NCBI RefSeq assembly: GCF_905220995.1
Contig: NZ_CAJNBJ010000001.1
Coordinates: 806,001 to 870,000 of the forward strand
Source of the DNA: Nitrospira defluvii
GTDB taxonomy: Bacteria; Nitrospirota; Nitrospiria; Nitrospirales; Nitrospiraceae
Length of the DNA: 64,000 bases
Direction of reading: 5' to 3'
How positions within the stretch are numbered: the stretch's first letter is position 1; each line of letters starts with the position of its first letter. Positions 1 through 8,670 of the stretch are shown here, one piece after another. Under the pieces are notes generated by a model. It saw only the letters and a program-made list of their open reading frames with translations. It searched no databases and had not been told where the DNA came from. The position numbers and the translations under genes are program-made.

Positions 1-537
1 CAGTTCATGATTGAGGGCCCGGGCCGAGTCCAAATCATGGCCGAACGGCTTTTCGATGATGACCCGGCGCCAGGTTCCTTCCCGCTCCACCGTAAGCCCA
101 TACTCGCCGAGATGCGTCACAATCTTGCCGAACAGCCCTGGAATGGTGGCCAGATAAAAAATGTAGTTCCCCTTGGTCCCGGCGGCAGCGTCCACGTCTG
201 CTAGGAGCTCATTCAGCCGGCGATAGGTGCTCCCCTCTTGAAAATCTCCGGCCAGGTAATGCACACATTGCGACAGGGCCTGCCAGACAGTTCGGTCGGC
301 GGACGCGGGCAAATACTCGCCCATGACCCGGTCCAATTTTTCTCGGAATGCTTCGGTCGTGCTTTCCGGCCGATCTAATCCCACGATGGCGAATTCTTCC
401 GGAAGGAACTGCCCGGCCATGAGGTTGTAGACGGCCGGCAGCAGCTTCCGCTTCGCGAGATCGCCATCGATCCCGAAAATCACCATCACACAGGGAGTAC
501 GGAGCCGGGGAAGGTCCATGGTCGGCCCTGAGTTCAT
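1..537 (-). CDS. zwf: Glucose-6-phosphate 1-dehydrogenase, N-terminal part (runs off window)
   Basis: Reading from an ATG at 537 towards position 1 gives 179 residues with no stop, so the gene continues beyond the left edge. Residues 21-31 carry the nucleotide-binding motif as FGIDGDLAKRK, and residues 162-166 are EKPFG, a signature around the substrate site of glucose-6-phosphate dehydrogenases. The enzyme oxidises glucose 6-phosphate to 6-phosphogluconolactone with NADP and opens the oxidative pentose phosphate pathway in the cytosol. The usual motif is GASGDL; GIDGDL here is a small departure. A second in-frame ATG at 519 is a possible start. The family call is firm. Confidence 0.9.
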   Translation of the reverse strand, partial: MNSGPTMDLPRLRTPCVMVIFGIDGDLAKRKLLPAVYNLMAGQFLPEEFAIVGLDRPESTTEAFREKLDRVMGEYLPASADRTVWQALSQCVHYLAGDFQEGSTYRRLNELLADVDAAAGTKGNYIFYLATIPGLFGKIVTHLGEYGLTVEREGTWRRVIIEKPFGHDLDSARALNHEL

Positions 538-704
538 AGACGAGGTCCTCTCAGACAACGCGATATCCTGCCTGATCCATGAAGTCTACGCAACCTCCGC
601 TTCGTCGACTCGACAGTTTTCTGAGTTTAAGTAGGCACCCTCTCGGGCACATGGTACTGATGGGAGAGACACACACAACATCGCCCACCCCAGCGAGTAC
701 CACC

Positions 705-1625
705 ATGCAACTCCCCGCGCCAGATCGCTTCGTGACGCCGCCTTGTTCGTGGTATCGCCAACGGTCCTTTGGCCTGGTGCTCGCCGGAATGCTGGCGCTC
801 GCGGGCACCGCACCACCAGCGAACGGCACGACCGTTCAGCTCGCCCCGCAGGACCTTCAGATCGAGTTGCCGGCCGACAGTCTGTTCGGGGCTCTGCCGA
901 TCAACCGGCGTCTTACGATATTCGTTCACGTCCCGAATGCACCGGCCTGGCCAGGTGTCCCGCTGCTGGCTCAATTTGAGATCCCCGACACGGCCCCCTA
1001 CATCGTGCCATTGGACATGGATCATGACCGGCATGGGTATTCCGCCACCGTTGATCTCGGTCGACTGCCCAGCACCATGGGGACGCCGCCGAAAGCGACC
1101 ACCATCCACGTCCTCATCGGTCGCCCGCGGGGAGAACAGGTTGAAGCACTGCTCGACCGCACCGTCGTCATCACGATCGCCATACCGGGATATGCGGATC
1201 ACCGCCGAAGGCCGGCGGATCTGTCACGCCATCTGACCGACGGCCCGCGCCAATCACAGCGCGCACAGACGGATCTCGCCCTGCTGGAAGGGCAAGTCGA
1301 AGAAGAAGACTTAGCCGGGGCTCGAACTCTGGCAAGGCAGGAGGGCTACTGGAAAAGGTTACAGGGGCTGATTCGTCAACGACTGCACGATGAAGCGGGC
1401 GGCCGACCGACCAATCCATTCCAGCGGGCACCGAGCATCGGCTTTCGTCTCTATGCTAACGGCGAGGCGCAGCTTATCGAAGTCGAACGGAGTTCCGGGG
1501 ACCTGACGCTCGACCGGGCGGCCCTGCTGGCCGTGGTAAACGCCCACCCGTTCCCCCCATTCCCGCCAGGTACGACGGACCCCTTCATCGACGTGCATGT
1601 CGAAGTTCCGCCGGGTGGCCATTGA
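705..1625 (+). CDS. Secreted protein with TonB C-terminal-like domain
   Basis: The last 65 residues (GFRLYANGEAQLIEVERSSG, then LDRAALLAVVNAHPFPPFPP) have the pattern of a TonB C-terminal domain, in which a periplasmic partner contacts outer-membrane proteins. A hydrophobic stretch FGLVLAGMLALAGTAPPANG near the start looks like a signal peptide or anchor. The middle is unrecognised. The frame is open from 579; I chose the ATG at 705 because it puts the hydrophobic stretch close to the N terminus, but no start has a clear ribosome site. There is no ExbB/ExbD or receptor gene beside it, so the partner is unknown. Confidence 0.55.
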   Translation: MQLPAPDRFVTPPCSWYRQRSFGLVLAGMLALAGTAPPANGTTVQLAPQDLQIELPADSLFGALPINRRLTIFVHVPNAPAWPGVPLLAQFEIPDTAPYIVPLDMDHDRHGYSATVDLGRLPSTMGTPPKATTIHVLIGRPRGEQVEALLDRTVVITIAIPGYADHRRRPADLSRHLTDGPRQSQRAQTDLALLEGQVEEEDLAGARTLARQEGYWKRLQGLIRQRLHDEAGGRPTNPFQRAPSIGFRLYANGEAQLIEVERSSGDLTLDRAALLAVVNAHPFPPFPPGTTDPFIDVHVEVPPGGH

Positions 1626-1658
1626 CGCAGGGAGAACGCCTCCCGGGCTCACGAGTGC

Positions 1659-1854
1659 CTAGCCCGCATTATTCATGAACCCTTCTGCTGCACTCGTCAA
1701 TCCGCTGTTCCGACAAGCCTGCAGCCGTCGGGCTCGCCCCTCGGCTCCTCGACGTACCGCACGAGTATGCCTCGGACCCTCACGGCTCTGCGCGCCGGTC
1801 TCACGATGTGGCTTGGCGAGTTCGCAACGAACCGTCATGAATAATCCGGACTAG
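1659..1854. mobile_element. MITE-like element with 20-bp terminal inverted repeats
   Basis: Positions 1659-1678 and the reverse complement of 1835-1854 match at 18 of 20 bases (shared form CTAGYCCGSATTATTCATGA). Both ends begin with CTAG, which could be a 4-bp target duplication or part of the repeat; CTAG is palindromic, so these cannot be told apart. The roughly 160 bp between the ends holds no convincing gene. Short length, terminal inverted repeats and lack of coding content fit a miniature inverted-repeat transposable element. The right end supplies the TAG stop of the neighbouring PilZ gene. Confidence 0.5.
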
Positions 1855-2171
1855 TTGTTCTGGGTCCTCTTCAACCAGTCGATAAATTTCTGCAGCCTGG
1901 CATGCTCTTCATCGTGCACATGGACAAAGACCAGCCCGAACCCCGTGGCATCCGTCCAACGCACCTCAGCCACCTCGACCGTCAAGGGCTCATAGGGCGC
2001 GGGAAACTCGACATGGAGGGACAAGCAAGCTCGCGCAGACAGAGACTCCTCACTCACCACATGACAGCCTTCCCTGGACAGGCTGGTCATCAATCCGCTT
2101 CCGGCAACGGACTGGCCGGAAAACGTGAGAGGCACTCGAATTTCATAACGGGGACTATCGCGGCGCTCCAA
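1851..2171 (-). CDS. PilZ domain protein
   Basis: A 106-residue stand-alone PilZ domain. The N terminus MERRDSPRYEIRVPLTF carries the RxxxR-type arginine motif that binds cyclic di-GMP in this family, followed by TSLSREGC at the position of the (D/N)xSxxG motif and the strand pattern ending in VRWTDATGFGLVFV. Such small PilZ proteins are c-di-GMP receptors acting on motility, polysaccharide or other outputs through partners. The second motif is degenerate (SLSREG). The stop codon TAG lies inside the CTAG at the end of the adjacent inverted-repeat element, so the C terminus may have been shaped by that insertion. A second PilZ gene lies at 3003-3365. Confidence 0.8.
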   Translation of the reverse strand: MERRDSPRYEIRVPLTFSGQSVAGSGLMTSLSREGCHVVSEESLSARACLSLHVEFPAPYEPLTVEVAEVRWTDATGFGLVFVHVHDEEHARLQKFIDWLKRTQNN

Positions 2172-2529
2172 TATGGTCCTTTCAGCACATGGTGACAGGC
2201 GTTCAACCCGAGCAAGATCCCGAGATGGATACGCTGTTCAGCTCCCGAAATCAACCGGCATTCCACACCCTAGACCAGGCAGGCCAGAGCAGCCGGCCGA
2301 TGCCTCGACTCCATGCAGGCAGCTCAGCCAGCGTATCGGGGAAGATACGCTGCCGTATCTCTTTCTCCCGTTCCCACCCACACCTGTCACACACAGCAGC
2401 CGGCCCGCTCGATAATCCCAGTGCATGAGCGGGCTCAACTCCACGCCCTGGCCACAACCAGACTGGCACAGGGGTTGCTGCATCAGGTGCGTAGAGTCAG
2501 GCTATTCATCACGTCACAGGAGACGACCC
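2172..2529. other. Gene-poor interval with repeated GATACGCTG motif
   Basis: No convincing gene in this 358-bp stretch. It contains GATACGCTG at 2228-2236 and a perfect 9-bp inverted repeat of the same word (CAGCGTATC at 2329-2337, loop GGGGAA, GATACGCTG at 2344-2352), which could be a protein-binding site or a transcript hairpin. A weak minus-strand reading frame with a CDRCGW zinc-ribbon-like motif lies around 2251-2400, but it has no ribosome site. Confidence 0.3.
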
Positions 2530-2619
2530 ATGGAACTCAATTTTGACATGCTCATCACCATCGGAGCGTTCTCGGCCTTGATCGCCTACTGGGTCACGGA
2601 CCTCTTGCGTCGGGTCTGA
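2530..2619 (+). CDS. Tiny single-helix membrane protein (29 aa)
   Basis: The ATG at 2530 follows a good ribosome site (AGGAG ending about 7 nt upstream) and opens a 29-residue frame starting MELNFDMLITIGAFSAL and ending in WVTDLLRRV. The centre is one hydrophobic helix and the C terminus is positively charged, the layout of a small inner-membrane protein with its C terminus in the cytoplasm. No family is recognised. The next small frame (2701-2877) also encodes a single-helix protein, so the two may be co-transcribed. The call rests on the ribosome site and composition only. Confidence 0.4.
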   Translation: MELNFDMLITIGAFSALIAYWVTDLLRRV

Positions 2620-2700
2620 CAGCCTCTCTCGGGAACGAGCGCAGGGGCAGGAGGAGACCCCTCGAGCAACAGTCGTAGCGGCACGGATTTGGAGCTCCCC

Positions 2701-2877
2701 ATGTTCGTCATGAGACATCTCCCAATTTTGCGAGGTTCCAAGGGAAGACCCCTTGCCCTCGTCCTGCTCATCCTGCTTCCTTTTCCCGTCAGTATCCCCT
2801 TGGTCCTCTGGCTGACAGGCCGACACTGGCCTGCTAACGGCCCACGAGGGCCACTAGCCCCTCCGCCCACACCCTAA
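2701..2877 (+). CDS. Small membrane protein (58 aa), unknown function
   Basis: A 58-residue frame starts at an ATG preceded by GGAG at 2691-2694. It has a basic N terminus (MFVMRHLPILRGSKGR), one hydrophobic helix (ALVLLILLPFPVSIPLVLWL) and a proline-rich tail (GPLAPPPTP). This is the shape of a type II single-pass membrane peptide. A TTG at 2689 in the same frame is an alternative start. No homologue comes to mind. It sits between another tiny membrane protein gene and a PilZ gene, all on the plus strand. Confidence 0.4.
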   Translation: MFVMRHLPILRGSKGRPLALVLLILLPFPVSIPLVLWLTGRHWPANGPRGPLAPPPTP

Positions 2878-3002
2878 GGATTCCCCCTTGAAGGAGCGTG
2901 CAGAGTGGGCCGTAAGCCGTCCCCCACTAAAGTTCAGAAAAACCCTTACCGACAAGGTGTGTAGCCCTCAGGAACCGAGGGTGAAGGCAAGGAGGCCTTA
3001 CT

Positions 3003-3365
3003 ATGGACATGGATCTTCGTTCATCCACGCGGGTCACGGTCGCCTACCCAGTCCGGCTCTCCGGCGATTCAATGGTCGGTCAGGGCACTCTCATCAATCT
3101 GTCGGCCCCCGGGTGCGCCATCGAAACAACCCTTCCCGTTCAGCCCGGCGATTACCTGGAATTACACGTGATGGCTCCGGATCAGGCCCGACCACTGACC
3201 GTGGGGCTCGCGAAGGTTCGTTGGGCAACCGAACAGAAAGCAGGCGTGGAGTTCATTCGAGTGCGTCAGGATGAGCAGAGCCGTCTCCAGCGCTTGATTG
3301 GTCGGGTACTGGAAGAATCGACTGCCGGGGTCACCACCGACCGGCAGGAATTGACCGCCGCCTGA
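3003..3365 (+). CDS. PilZ domain protein
   Basis: A 120-residue protein with a strong ribosome site (AAGGAGG about 7 nt before the ATG). MDLRSSTRVTVAYPVRLSG provides the arginine motif in shortened form (RSSTR), LINLSAPGCAIET the (D/N)xSxxG motif (NLSAPG), and the hydrophobic run LAKVRWATEQKAGVEFI the closing strands of the PilZ barrel. It probably binds cyclic di-GMP and signals to an unidentified partner. It resembles the PilZ protein at 1851-2171 in size and plan; the two may be paralogues, though they lie on opposite strands. Confidence 0.82.
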   Translation: MDMDLRSSTRVTVAYPVRLSGDSMVGQGTLINLSAPGCAIETTLPVQPGDYLELHVMAPDQARPLTVGLAKVRWATEQKAGVEFIRVRQDEQSRLQRLIGRVLEESTAGVTTDRQELTAA

Positions 3366-3461
3366 GCCGTTCCTTGCGCACGGCATCCTCCTCGTCGACG
3401 CCCGGCTTGCGATGGGGAAGGACTCCCCCCTTCGGTGGCACGAGCTACCCGAGGAAGGCCG

Positions 3462-4853
3462 TCAGTGCCCCCCGGGGTCCGAGGCGGGATTCGCCATCCG
3501 CTTGACGATGATTTTCCTCCCCACCGTCATGAGGGTAAAGGAAATCGCAAACGCGATCGGCACGAAGATCGCCGTGGCCACATTGGCATTCTTGATCCAC
3601 CCCATCTCGTAACAGGCCTTCAGCACATAGCCGCCCAAGCCCGTCAGATAGTAGGTGATGACGATCACCGAGAGACTCTCGACCGTGCGCTGCAGAATCG
3701 CCTGCGCGCGCGTCGTGGAATCCACGCTGGCCAGCAACTTCATGTTCTGATCCTGCAACTCGATATTCTGCTCCTGCAACCGCAGCTCGATGTGGGTGCG
3801 CAGCACCGCGACCGTGGCCTCAAAATCCTTCTCCATGGCATCGATGCGACGGAGCAACTGTTGATAGCCATCGGTCACGCCGGTAATTTTCCAACTCACA
3901 TACTCGGAGATTTGACGAAGCGGGGGATAGGGCCGCTCCTGCAAGGCCGCCAGATTGCTTTGCACGATACGGTCGTATGGGACCGAAGCCGAGAGCCGGT
4001 ATCGCATCGACTCCGCCAGCCGACTCACCTGCAACAGGTCTTGCGTGAGGACCGTCAGCCATTTCTGCATGGTCGGCGGAGTGGTCCCACCGAGCTGCTC
4101 GATCAAGACGGCCCGTTGGTAGAGGTGCCGCTGTTCATAGTCATGAATTTGATCGACGGCCCGGGAGAAGGCCTTCATCGGCAACATGACGAGGTGGTAA
4201 TAATTTTCGATGGCGACGATCGTATCCACAATCTTTGCCACCTGCTGGCGCAGCGCCTGCTCAGACGTCGAACAAATCAGGTACCGTTCCCGGTCGAACT
4301 CATCAGGCGTGAAACTGGTCACCGCAACGATGTCGTCCCCCAGAATGCGACTGCCATACACCATGGCGCCGGGAAGCCTCGCAGGCAATTCCCGCTCAAG
4401 CGGCAGCTCCTGCGGCAGGAACAACAAGTCGAGGGCATTCACCCTGATGCCGAGTGGGCAGAGAGGCATCACATAGCCGGGAAAGGTGATCGGGCCGAAA
4501 TCCAGCGGAGCGCTGCTGTCTTTCACGACATGCCAGACCTGATAGCTGTAGTACTCCGTGTGGGCCTCCCACACGACCACCAAGCGGTCGCCATTGGCGG
4601 CACTCTTGAACCCGTAGCCAAACCGCTCCTCGATCGCGCCTTCGGTGATGTCCAATGCCTGGAGGAGATGTTGAAACTCCCGTCGACTGTTGGGCCGTTC
4701 CACCGGAGGATTGGCCATTCGGTACGCAACATGATGAATGTGCGCCGGCACACCAAGCCACTGCGGCAAGTACTGTTTATTGGACTGATGAATCCGGTTC
4801 AAAAATCCCGGGCGGCGGGAATCGGTTCCGGCAGGCTCGACCGAGTCCGTCAT
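3462..4853 (-). CDS. DUF3422 family membrane-anchored protein
   Basis: A 463-residue protein that fits the DUF3422 family: an N-terminal region with HHVAYRMANPPVERP, a central part with FGPITFPGYVMPLCP, and a long helical C-terminal half. A probable coiled coil lies near LRTHIELRLQEQNIELQDQN. Two hydrophobic helices near the end (VIVITYYLTGLGGYVLKA and ATAIFVPIAFAISFTLMTVG) should anchor it in the membrane. The family has no established biochemical role that I know of. The ATG at 4853 has GGAGAAG upstream. A conserved short gene lies 127 bp upstream on the same strand. Confidence 0.75.
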   Translation of the reverse strand: MTDSVEPAGTDSRRPGFLNRIHQSNKQYLPQWLGVPAHIHHVAYRMANPPVERPNSRREFQHLLQALDITEGAIEERFGYGFKSAANGDRLVVVWEAHTEYYSYQVWHVVKDSSAPLDFGPITFPGYVMPLCPLGIRVNALDLLFLPQELPLERELPARLPGAMVYGSRILGDDIVAVTSFTPDEFDRERYLICSTSEQALRQQVAKIVDTIVAIENYYHLVMLPMKAFSRAVDQIHDYEQRHLYQRAVLIEQLGGTTPPTMQKWLTVLTQDLLQVSRLAESMRYRLSASVPYDRIVQSNLAALQERPYPPLRQISEYVSWKITGVTDGYQQLLRRIDAMEKDFEATVAVLRTHIELRLQEQNIELQDQNMKLLASVDSTTRAQAILQRTVESLSVIVITYYLTGLGGYVLKACYEMGWIKNANVATAIFVPIAFAISFTLMTVGRKIIVKRMANPASDPGGH

Positions 4854-4980
4854 AAGGTCCGCTTCTCCAGCTGAAACGGAGACCGCATAGGTTCACCTCG
4901 CCGCCAAATCGGCACACCCCCGGAACGAAGTCGATCCCCGGAGGCGGCTATTGGACTGGCGGCGAAGACGGACCCCGTCA

Positions 4981-5151
4981 TTACTCATCTTCCTCTTCGA
5001 TATCTTCAATGCCTTCGTAGCTGACATCCCCTTCATGGATGGATGAGGCCATCTTTTCGCAGGCAGATTCGATAATCTCTTCAGCCTCTTCGGGTGAGTC
5101 GGCTGAAATCAAGAACTTCACGGTAATTCCAAAGCGCTGGTTCACAATCAT
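4981..5151 (-). CDS. Small acidic protein (56 aa), unknown function
   Basis: A short frame opens with ATG at 5151 after AAGGAG and encodes 56 residues (start MIVNQRFGITVKFLISADSP, end GIEDIEEEDE). The N-terminal half is strand-like and followed by a helix rich in Glu; the C terminus is strongly acidic. No family is recognised. Good ribosome site, normal codon use and position directly upstream of the DUF3422 gene on the same strand support a real gene. Upstream of it, 5152-5453 shows no gene. Confidence 0.55.
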   Translation of the reverse strand: MIVNQRFGITVKFLISADSPEEAEEIIESACEKMASSIHEGDVSYEGIEDIEEEDE

Positions 5152-5453
5152 ACTCCTTCGGCGAATGAGGGGGCAGAACGCCTGTCCCCGCTGAGGCTCA
5201 ATACCATAAGCTCCCGCGTATTGTCACCATGCCAGCGCAGAAGGGGAGACCTGAGTCTGCCTAAAGGGGCAGCTCCACGCTATCGATCATGTCCGCCAGC
5301 GGCGTCAGAACAGAGACACACCGAGCTGCTCAACCGACAGACTCGGCGTCAACGGTGAGGACGAATGGGGGAAATGGAAGGGGGAGAAAGGCTGGAACGG
5401 AGCGGCCGGAACCTGGCCCCGGCGCCTCACGGGCAGACGCCGGGACCTCTCGA

Positions 5454-6191
5454 CTATTTGCGCAGCAACATGTGTCCGCGCCGATTCTGCTGATGGCAGG
5501 CCTCATCATGGTCGGCACAGAAGGGACGATCCTTTCCATAGGAGACGATCGCCACCTGCTTAGGGCTCACCCCCATATCGACCATGAAGCTCTTGGCGGC
5601 CTTCGCACGTTTTTCTCCGAGCACAAGATTGTAATCATGCGTTCCGCGTTCATCACAATGTCCGGAAATCTTGAGGAGCGCCTTGGGATTCTCCTTGAGC
5701 CACGCCGCGTTGACCGTCAACGACGCCACGCCGTCGTTGTCCGACACGTTATAGCGGTCATACCCGTAAAACACGTCCTTGAGGCCGGCTTCCATGGCAG
5801 CCGCTTCCTCACGTCGAATTTCTGCCGCCCACTTCTCGTCCCGTTCATTCGACGTCAACATACTACCGATCGGGCTCCGGCTGAGGCGTTCCTCGCCGGC
5901 AATCTGGCCGTTCACCAACGGGGAAAAGCCGCGCAATTTTCCGCCTTCCGCCTCCGCCATGCCGTCCTGCCGGCCAAGCGAGGGATACTCTCCGTCACGC
6001 CCCGCTTCCCCGCTCCCGTAGCCACCCGAATCGCCGCCGGACGCGCCAGACGAGGCCGACAAGGAGGAACCCGAACTGGTGGCTTCATCCGAGCCGGACT
6101 GAAACCACTTCATATTGCTGCAGCCCGGTGCCGTTAACAGAACTACTGCCATTCCGCCCAACATCAGCTGCGACGCGCCACGGTACTTCAT
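5454..6191 (-). CDS. pal: Peptidoglycan-associated lipoprotein (Pal/OmpA C-terminal domain)
   Basis: A 245-residue lipoprotein. The N terminus is a signal peptide ending in LLTAPGC, with the cysteine as likely lipidation site. A Ser/Gly-rich linker follows, and then an OmpA-like domain in the last 120 residues, with ISGHCDERGTHDYNLVLGEK and RAKAAKSFMVDMGV, the conserved peptidoglycan-binding core of Pal. It should tether the outer membrane to peptidoglycan. The gene stands alone, away from tolQRAB, and the C terminus carries extra cysteines (PFCADHDEACHQ) typical of some Pal proteins. Pal in the strict sense versus another OmpA-family lipoprotein cannot be settled from sequence alone. Confidence 0.85.
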   Translation of the reverse strand: MKYRGASQLMLGGMAVVLLTAPGCSNMKWFQSGSDEATSSGSSLSASSGASGGDSGGYGSGEAGRDGEYPSLGRQDGMAEAEGGKLRGFSPLVNGQIAGEERLSRSPIGSMLTSNERDEKWAAEIRREEAAAMEAGLKDVFYGYDRYNVSDNDGVASLTVNAAWLKENPKALLKISGHCDERGTHDYNLVLGEKRAKAAKSFMVDMGVSPKQVAIVSYGKDRPFCADHDEACHQQNRRGHMLLRK

Positions 6192-7006
6192 GAACCTTGC
6201 TCCTTGCAGGGGGTGTAACCTGTGCCGTACGTAACAAATATAGCACCGGCCTCGATTTCCTCAGGTTTTCGCGTGGACATGCCAGAAAGCACTGTCATGT
6301 CGAGCAGTTATCCGGCCGGTTCCGGGCAAGGATGGCGTAGGGCGCCTGAAGGAACAGCCATGTTTTCAATCATTCTGAGAGGCAACCTTCCATCACCTGA
6401 TCCGCACGTTGAAGCAGCAACAGCTACTTCCCGGCAAGGTGCAATGGCTCGTCCTCACCGATAAAGGCACATGCTCGACAAGTCGATGACGCTGCCCGAC
6501 GGGCGGTTGAATCTTAAGAGTGCCCGCTTGCCGTCCGCCGTGGCCCCCCAGGGCGGAACAGGTGGGATATGTGGAAGAAGTGCAGATCCGGCGGCAGGTG
6601 CCGGTGGTGACCGGCTACGCCGGCACGAGAACCTACCGGGGACACGAGGTACCAGCTTGGCGCGTCCTAGTCCGAATCGATCGCGGGCCCCATCGATACC
6701 CAGATGTGGAGAGTCGGCGGCGCGCTGGCGCTGGTCATGATGCCGCTCATTGGGCTGCTCTTCTGGCGGGCGAGGCGGCCAAGCGCATCGAACCGAGCTG
6801 TGGAAGGCGAGCCGCTTCCGGCGGGGCGGATTTCGTAGTCCCTCTCCAGAACAGGTTACGGGGCGGTCTGAACCCGATAGGTTTCCCGTGCCGATCGGCC
6901 GTTCCCTCCTCATTGAGGCCCGCCCCTCCCCACCGGCGCCTCCAGAGCACGGTGAACTTGCCTGCCGGTCCGGTACTGCTTATATAATGGTGACGGAGGC
7001 GGCCCA
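6192..7006. other. Long gene-poor interval upstream of the sigma-54 activator
   Basis: About 815 bp without a convincing gene. The open frames on both strands are short, low in hydrophobic order and lack ribosome sites. The best candidate is 6704-6838 (plus strand, 44 residues, MWRVGGALALVMMPLIGLLF then a basic stretch), a possible single-helix membrane peptide with no ribosome site. A frame just upstream (VGYVEEVQIRRQVPVVTG) may be a gene remnant. The last 50 bp hold the promoter of the next gene. Confidence 0.3.
6958..6988 (+). promoter_or_regulatory. Sigma-70-type promoter candidate of the sigma-54 activator gene
   Basis: A perfect -10 box TATAAT lies at 6983-6988, with TTGCCT at 6958-6963 as a weak -35 box (spacer 19). 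A ribosome site GGAGG at 6995-6999 precedes the ATG at 7007, so the leader would be very short. Confidence 0.5.
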
Positions 7007-8383
7007 ATGGACTTGAAGTTCATCACCGACCGACGGTGCGAGGAAGCGATCGTCCTCGAATGCATCGGGGACGGCGTGGTCACGATCGATCTAGACATGC
7101 GCATCCGTTACATGAACCGGGCAATGCGGGAGCTGCTCGGCTACGAGCAGGATAAGTTGCTCGGACAACCGCTGAGCTGCCACTTCCTCGTGCAGGGCAG
7201 CATCTGCTCCACGCAGGATTGCATTCTGGAGCGGGCGATCCGCAACCGCGAGAAAGTCCGGAATTATGAAACCGTCATTCAGAACAAGGAAGGCCGGAAG
7301 ATCCCGGTGAGTCTCAACACGGACCTGCTGTGGGACGAAACCGGCAACTTGATCGGCATCGTCGAAACCTACCGCGACTTAAGCCAGATCAACGAGCTGA
7401 AAGCCAAGCTGGAACGGCAGGCCCATCCGGCGGCCCGCGGCCCACTGATCGGGCGCAGTAAAGCGCTGCAGCGAATTCTCGACGTGCTGCCACAGGTGGC
7501 CAACTCGAAAGCCACGGTCCTCATTCAGGGCGAGAGCGGAACGGGAAAAGAATTGGTTGCCAGAGAGATTCACCGGCTGAGCCCGAGGCGGGACCAGCCA
7601 TTCGTCGCCGTCAACTGCGCCGCCCTGGCCGAGGGGCTGCTCGAAAGCGAATTGTTCGGTCACGTCAAGGGAGCCTTCACCGGGGCGATCGCCGACCGTC
7701 CGGGGAGATTCGAGATCGCGCACAAGGGCACCTTGTTCCTTGATGAAATTGCGGAGATCAGCCCCATGGCGCAAGCCAAGCTGCTCAGAGTGCTTCAGGA
7801 GGAAGCATTCGAGCGGGTCGGAGGGAACAAAACCGTCAAGGTCGATGTGCGGGTCGTCGCCGCCACCAACAAGGATCTGACGGCCCAAACGCAGGAAAGG
7901 CGGTTTCGGGACGACCTCTATTACCGACTTCAAGTATTCCCGATTCGGGTGCCGCCTCTTCGAGATCGGAGAGAAGATATCCTACCCCTCATCGAACATT
8001 GCATGGCTCGGCTGAACCGAGTAATGGGAAAAAGCGTGCGGGATGTCGATGGACCGACGCTCCAGGTGCTGGAGGCTCACCACTATCCCGGAAACGTGCG
8101 GGAGCTGGAAAATATCATGGAGCATGCGTTCATTCGCTGCCCGGATCATAGCCTCCGCCTTGATCACTTGCCTGAGTACCTGACCGCGGAGAAGAGGGGC
8201 TGCACCTCTGCAGGGGAGGCAGGAGTCGCTCTTGCTGATTTGGAGCGGGAAGCCATCTCCCGGACGCTTGAACAGACCGATTGGGACTATCGGTCGGCTT
8301 GCCGCCAGCTGGGCATCAGTCGATCGACGCTTCTTCGCCGCATCAAACTTTATAAGATGAGCCGTGCGGGACAATCAAAATGA
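7007..8383 (+). CDS. Sigma-54-dependent transcriptional activator (PAS, AAA+, Fis HTH)
   Basis: A 458-residue bacterial enhancer-binding protein. Residues about 12-130 form a PAS sensor domain that includes a Cys pair (SICSTQDC) and could bind a cofactor or metal. The AAA+ domain has Walker A GESGTGKE (about 175-182), GAFTGA at about 222-227 for contact with sigma-54, and Walker [12 protein letters not shown]. The C terminus is a Fis-type helix-turn-helix ([20 protein letters not shown]). There is no receiver domain, so the signal is probably sensed by PAS. The gene lies directly upstream of a -24/-12 promoter and an Fe-S operon, its obvious target. It could be a redox or iron-sulfur status sensor; that is inference. 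Confidence 0.93.
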   Translation: MDLKFITDRRCEEAIVLECIGDGVVTIDLDMRIRYMNRAMRELLGYEQDKLLGQPLSCHFLVQGSICSTQDCILERAIRNREKVRNYETVIQNKEGRKIPVSLNTDLLWDETGNLIGIVETYRDLSQINELKAKLERQAHPAARGPLIGRSKALQRILDVLPQVANSKATVLIQGESGTGKELVAREIHRLSPRRDQPFVAVNCAALAEGLLESELFGHVKGAFTGAIADRPGRFEIAHKGTLFLDEIAEISPMAQAKLLRVLQEEAFERVGGNKTVKVDVRVVAATNKDLTAQTQERRFRDDLYYRLQVFPIRVPPLRDRREDILPLIEHCMARLNRVMGKSVRDVDGPTLQVLEAHHYPGNVRELENIMEHAFIRCPDHSLRLDHLPEYLTAEKRGCTSAGEAGVALADLEREAISRTLEQTDWDYRSACRQLGISRSTLLRRIKLYKMSRAGQSK

Positions 8384-8456
8384 ATCGGGCGCGATCAAAA
8401 TGACGCTCAAAAGATATTGAAATTCAATCACATTAAAGTTCGGTGTCATTATGACA
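8374..8456 (+). promoter_or_regulatory. Candidate upstream activator sites for the sigma-54 promoter
   Basis: ATCAAAATGA occurs at 8374-8383 and again at 8394-8403, exactly 20 bp apart (two helical turns). These are followed by a 13-bp dyad ATTGA-AAT-TCAAT (8416-8428) and a perfect dyad TGTCATTATGACA (8444-8456). Enhancer-binding proteins bind such repeats roughly 80-150 bp upstream of the -24/-12 element, as seen here. Which motif is the real site is not decided by sequence alone. Confidence 0.5.
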
Positions 8457-8540
8457 TTCTTTCCGTTTTCTTTTCCACGACCTCTCCCCCAAAACTCCTG
8501 GCAATTCAACCTCTTCTGCTTTGGTCTCCACACGAAATTC

Positions 8541-8556
8541 TGGCACATCACCTGCA
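8541..8556 (+). promoter_or_regulatory. Sigma-54 (-24/-12) promoter of the Fe-S operon
   Basis: TGGCACATCACCTGCA has the invariant GG (8542-8543) and GC (8554-8555) separated by exactly 10 bases, as required for RpoN promoters, with a good TGGCAC block and a CTGCA in place of TTGCA. Transcription would start near 8567, about 100 bp before the first gene of the Fe-S operon. Confidence 0.75.
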
Positions 8557-8670
8557 CTATGTCAGCGGCGGGACAAGACCGTCATTAAAGCGTCCTGAAA
8601 CCGTGCCTATCCCTTGAGTTTCCGAACGACAGACCTGCTACGCCGTTTGTGCGCAAGAGGAAGGACGATT

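Noticed and set aside
3435-4874. 479-residue open frame on the plus strand
   Set aside because: Antisense to the DUF3422 gene and His/Gln/Arg-rich, as expected for a shadow frame.
5289-6137. 282-residue open frame on the plus strand
   Set aside because: Antisense to the pal-like gene; no ribosome site or domain.
6455-6913. Minus-strand frame of 152 residues in the gap before the activator gene
   Set aside because: Pro/Arg-rich with no ribosome site or domain; both strands look non-coding.
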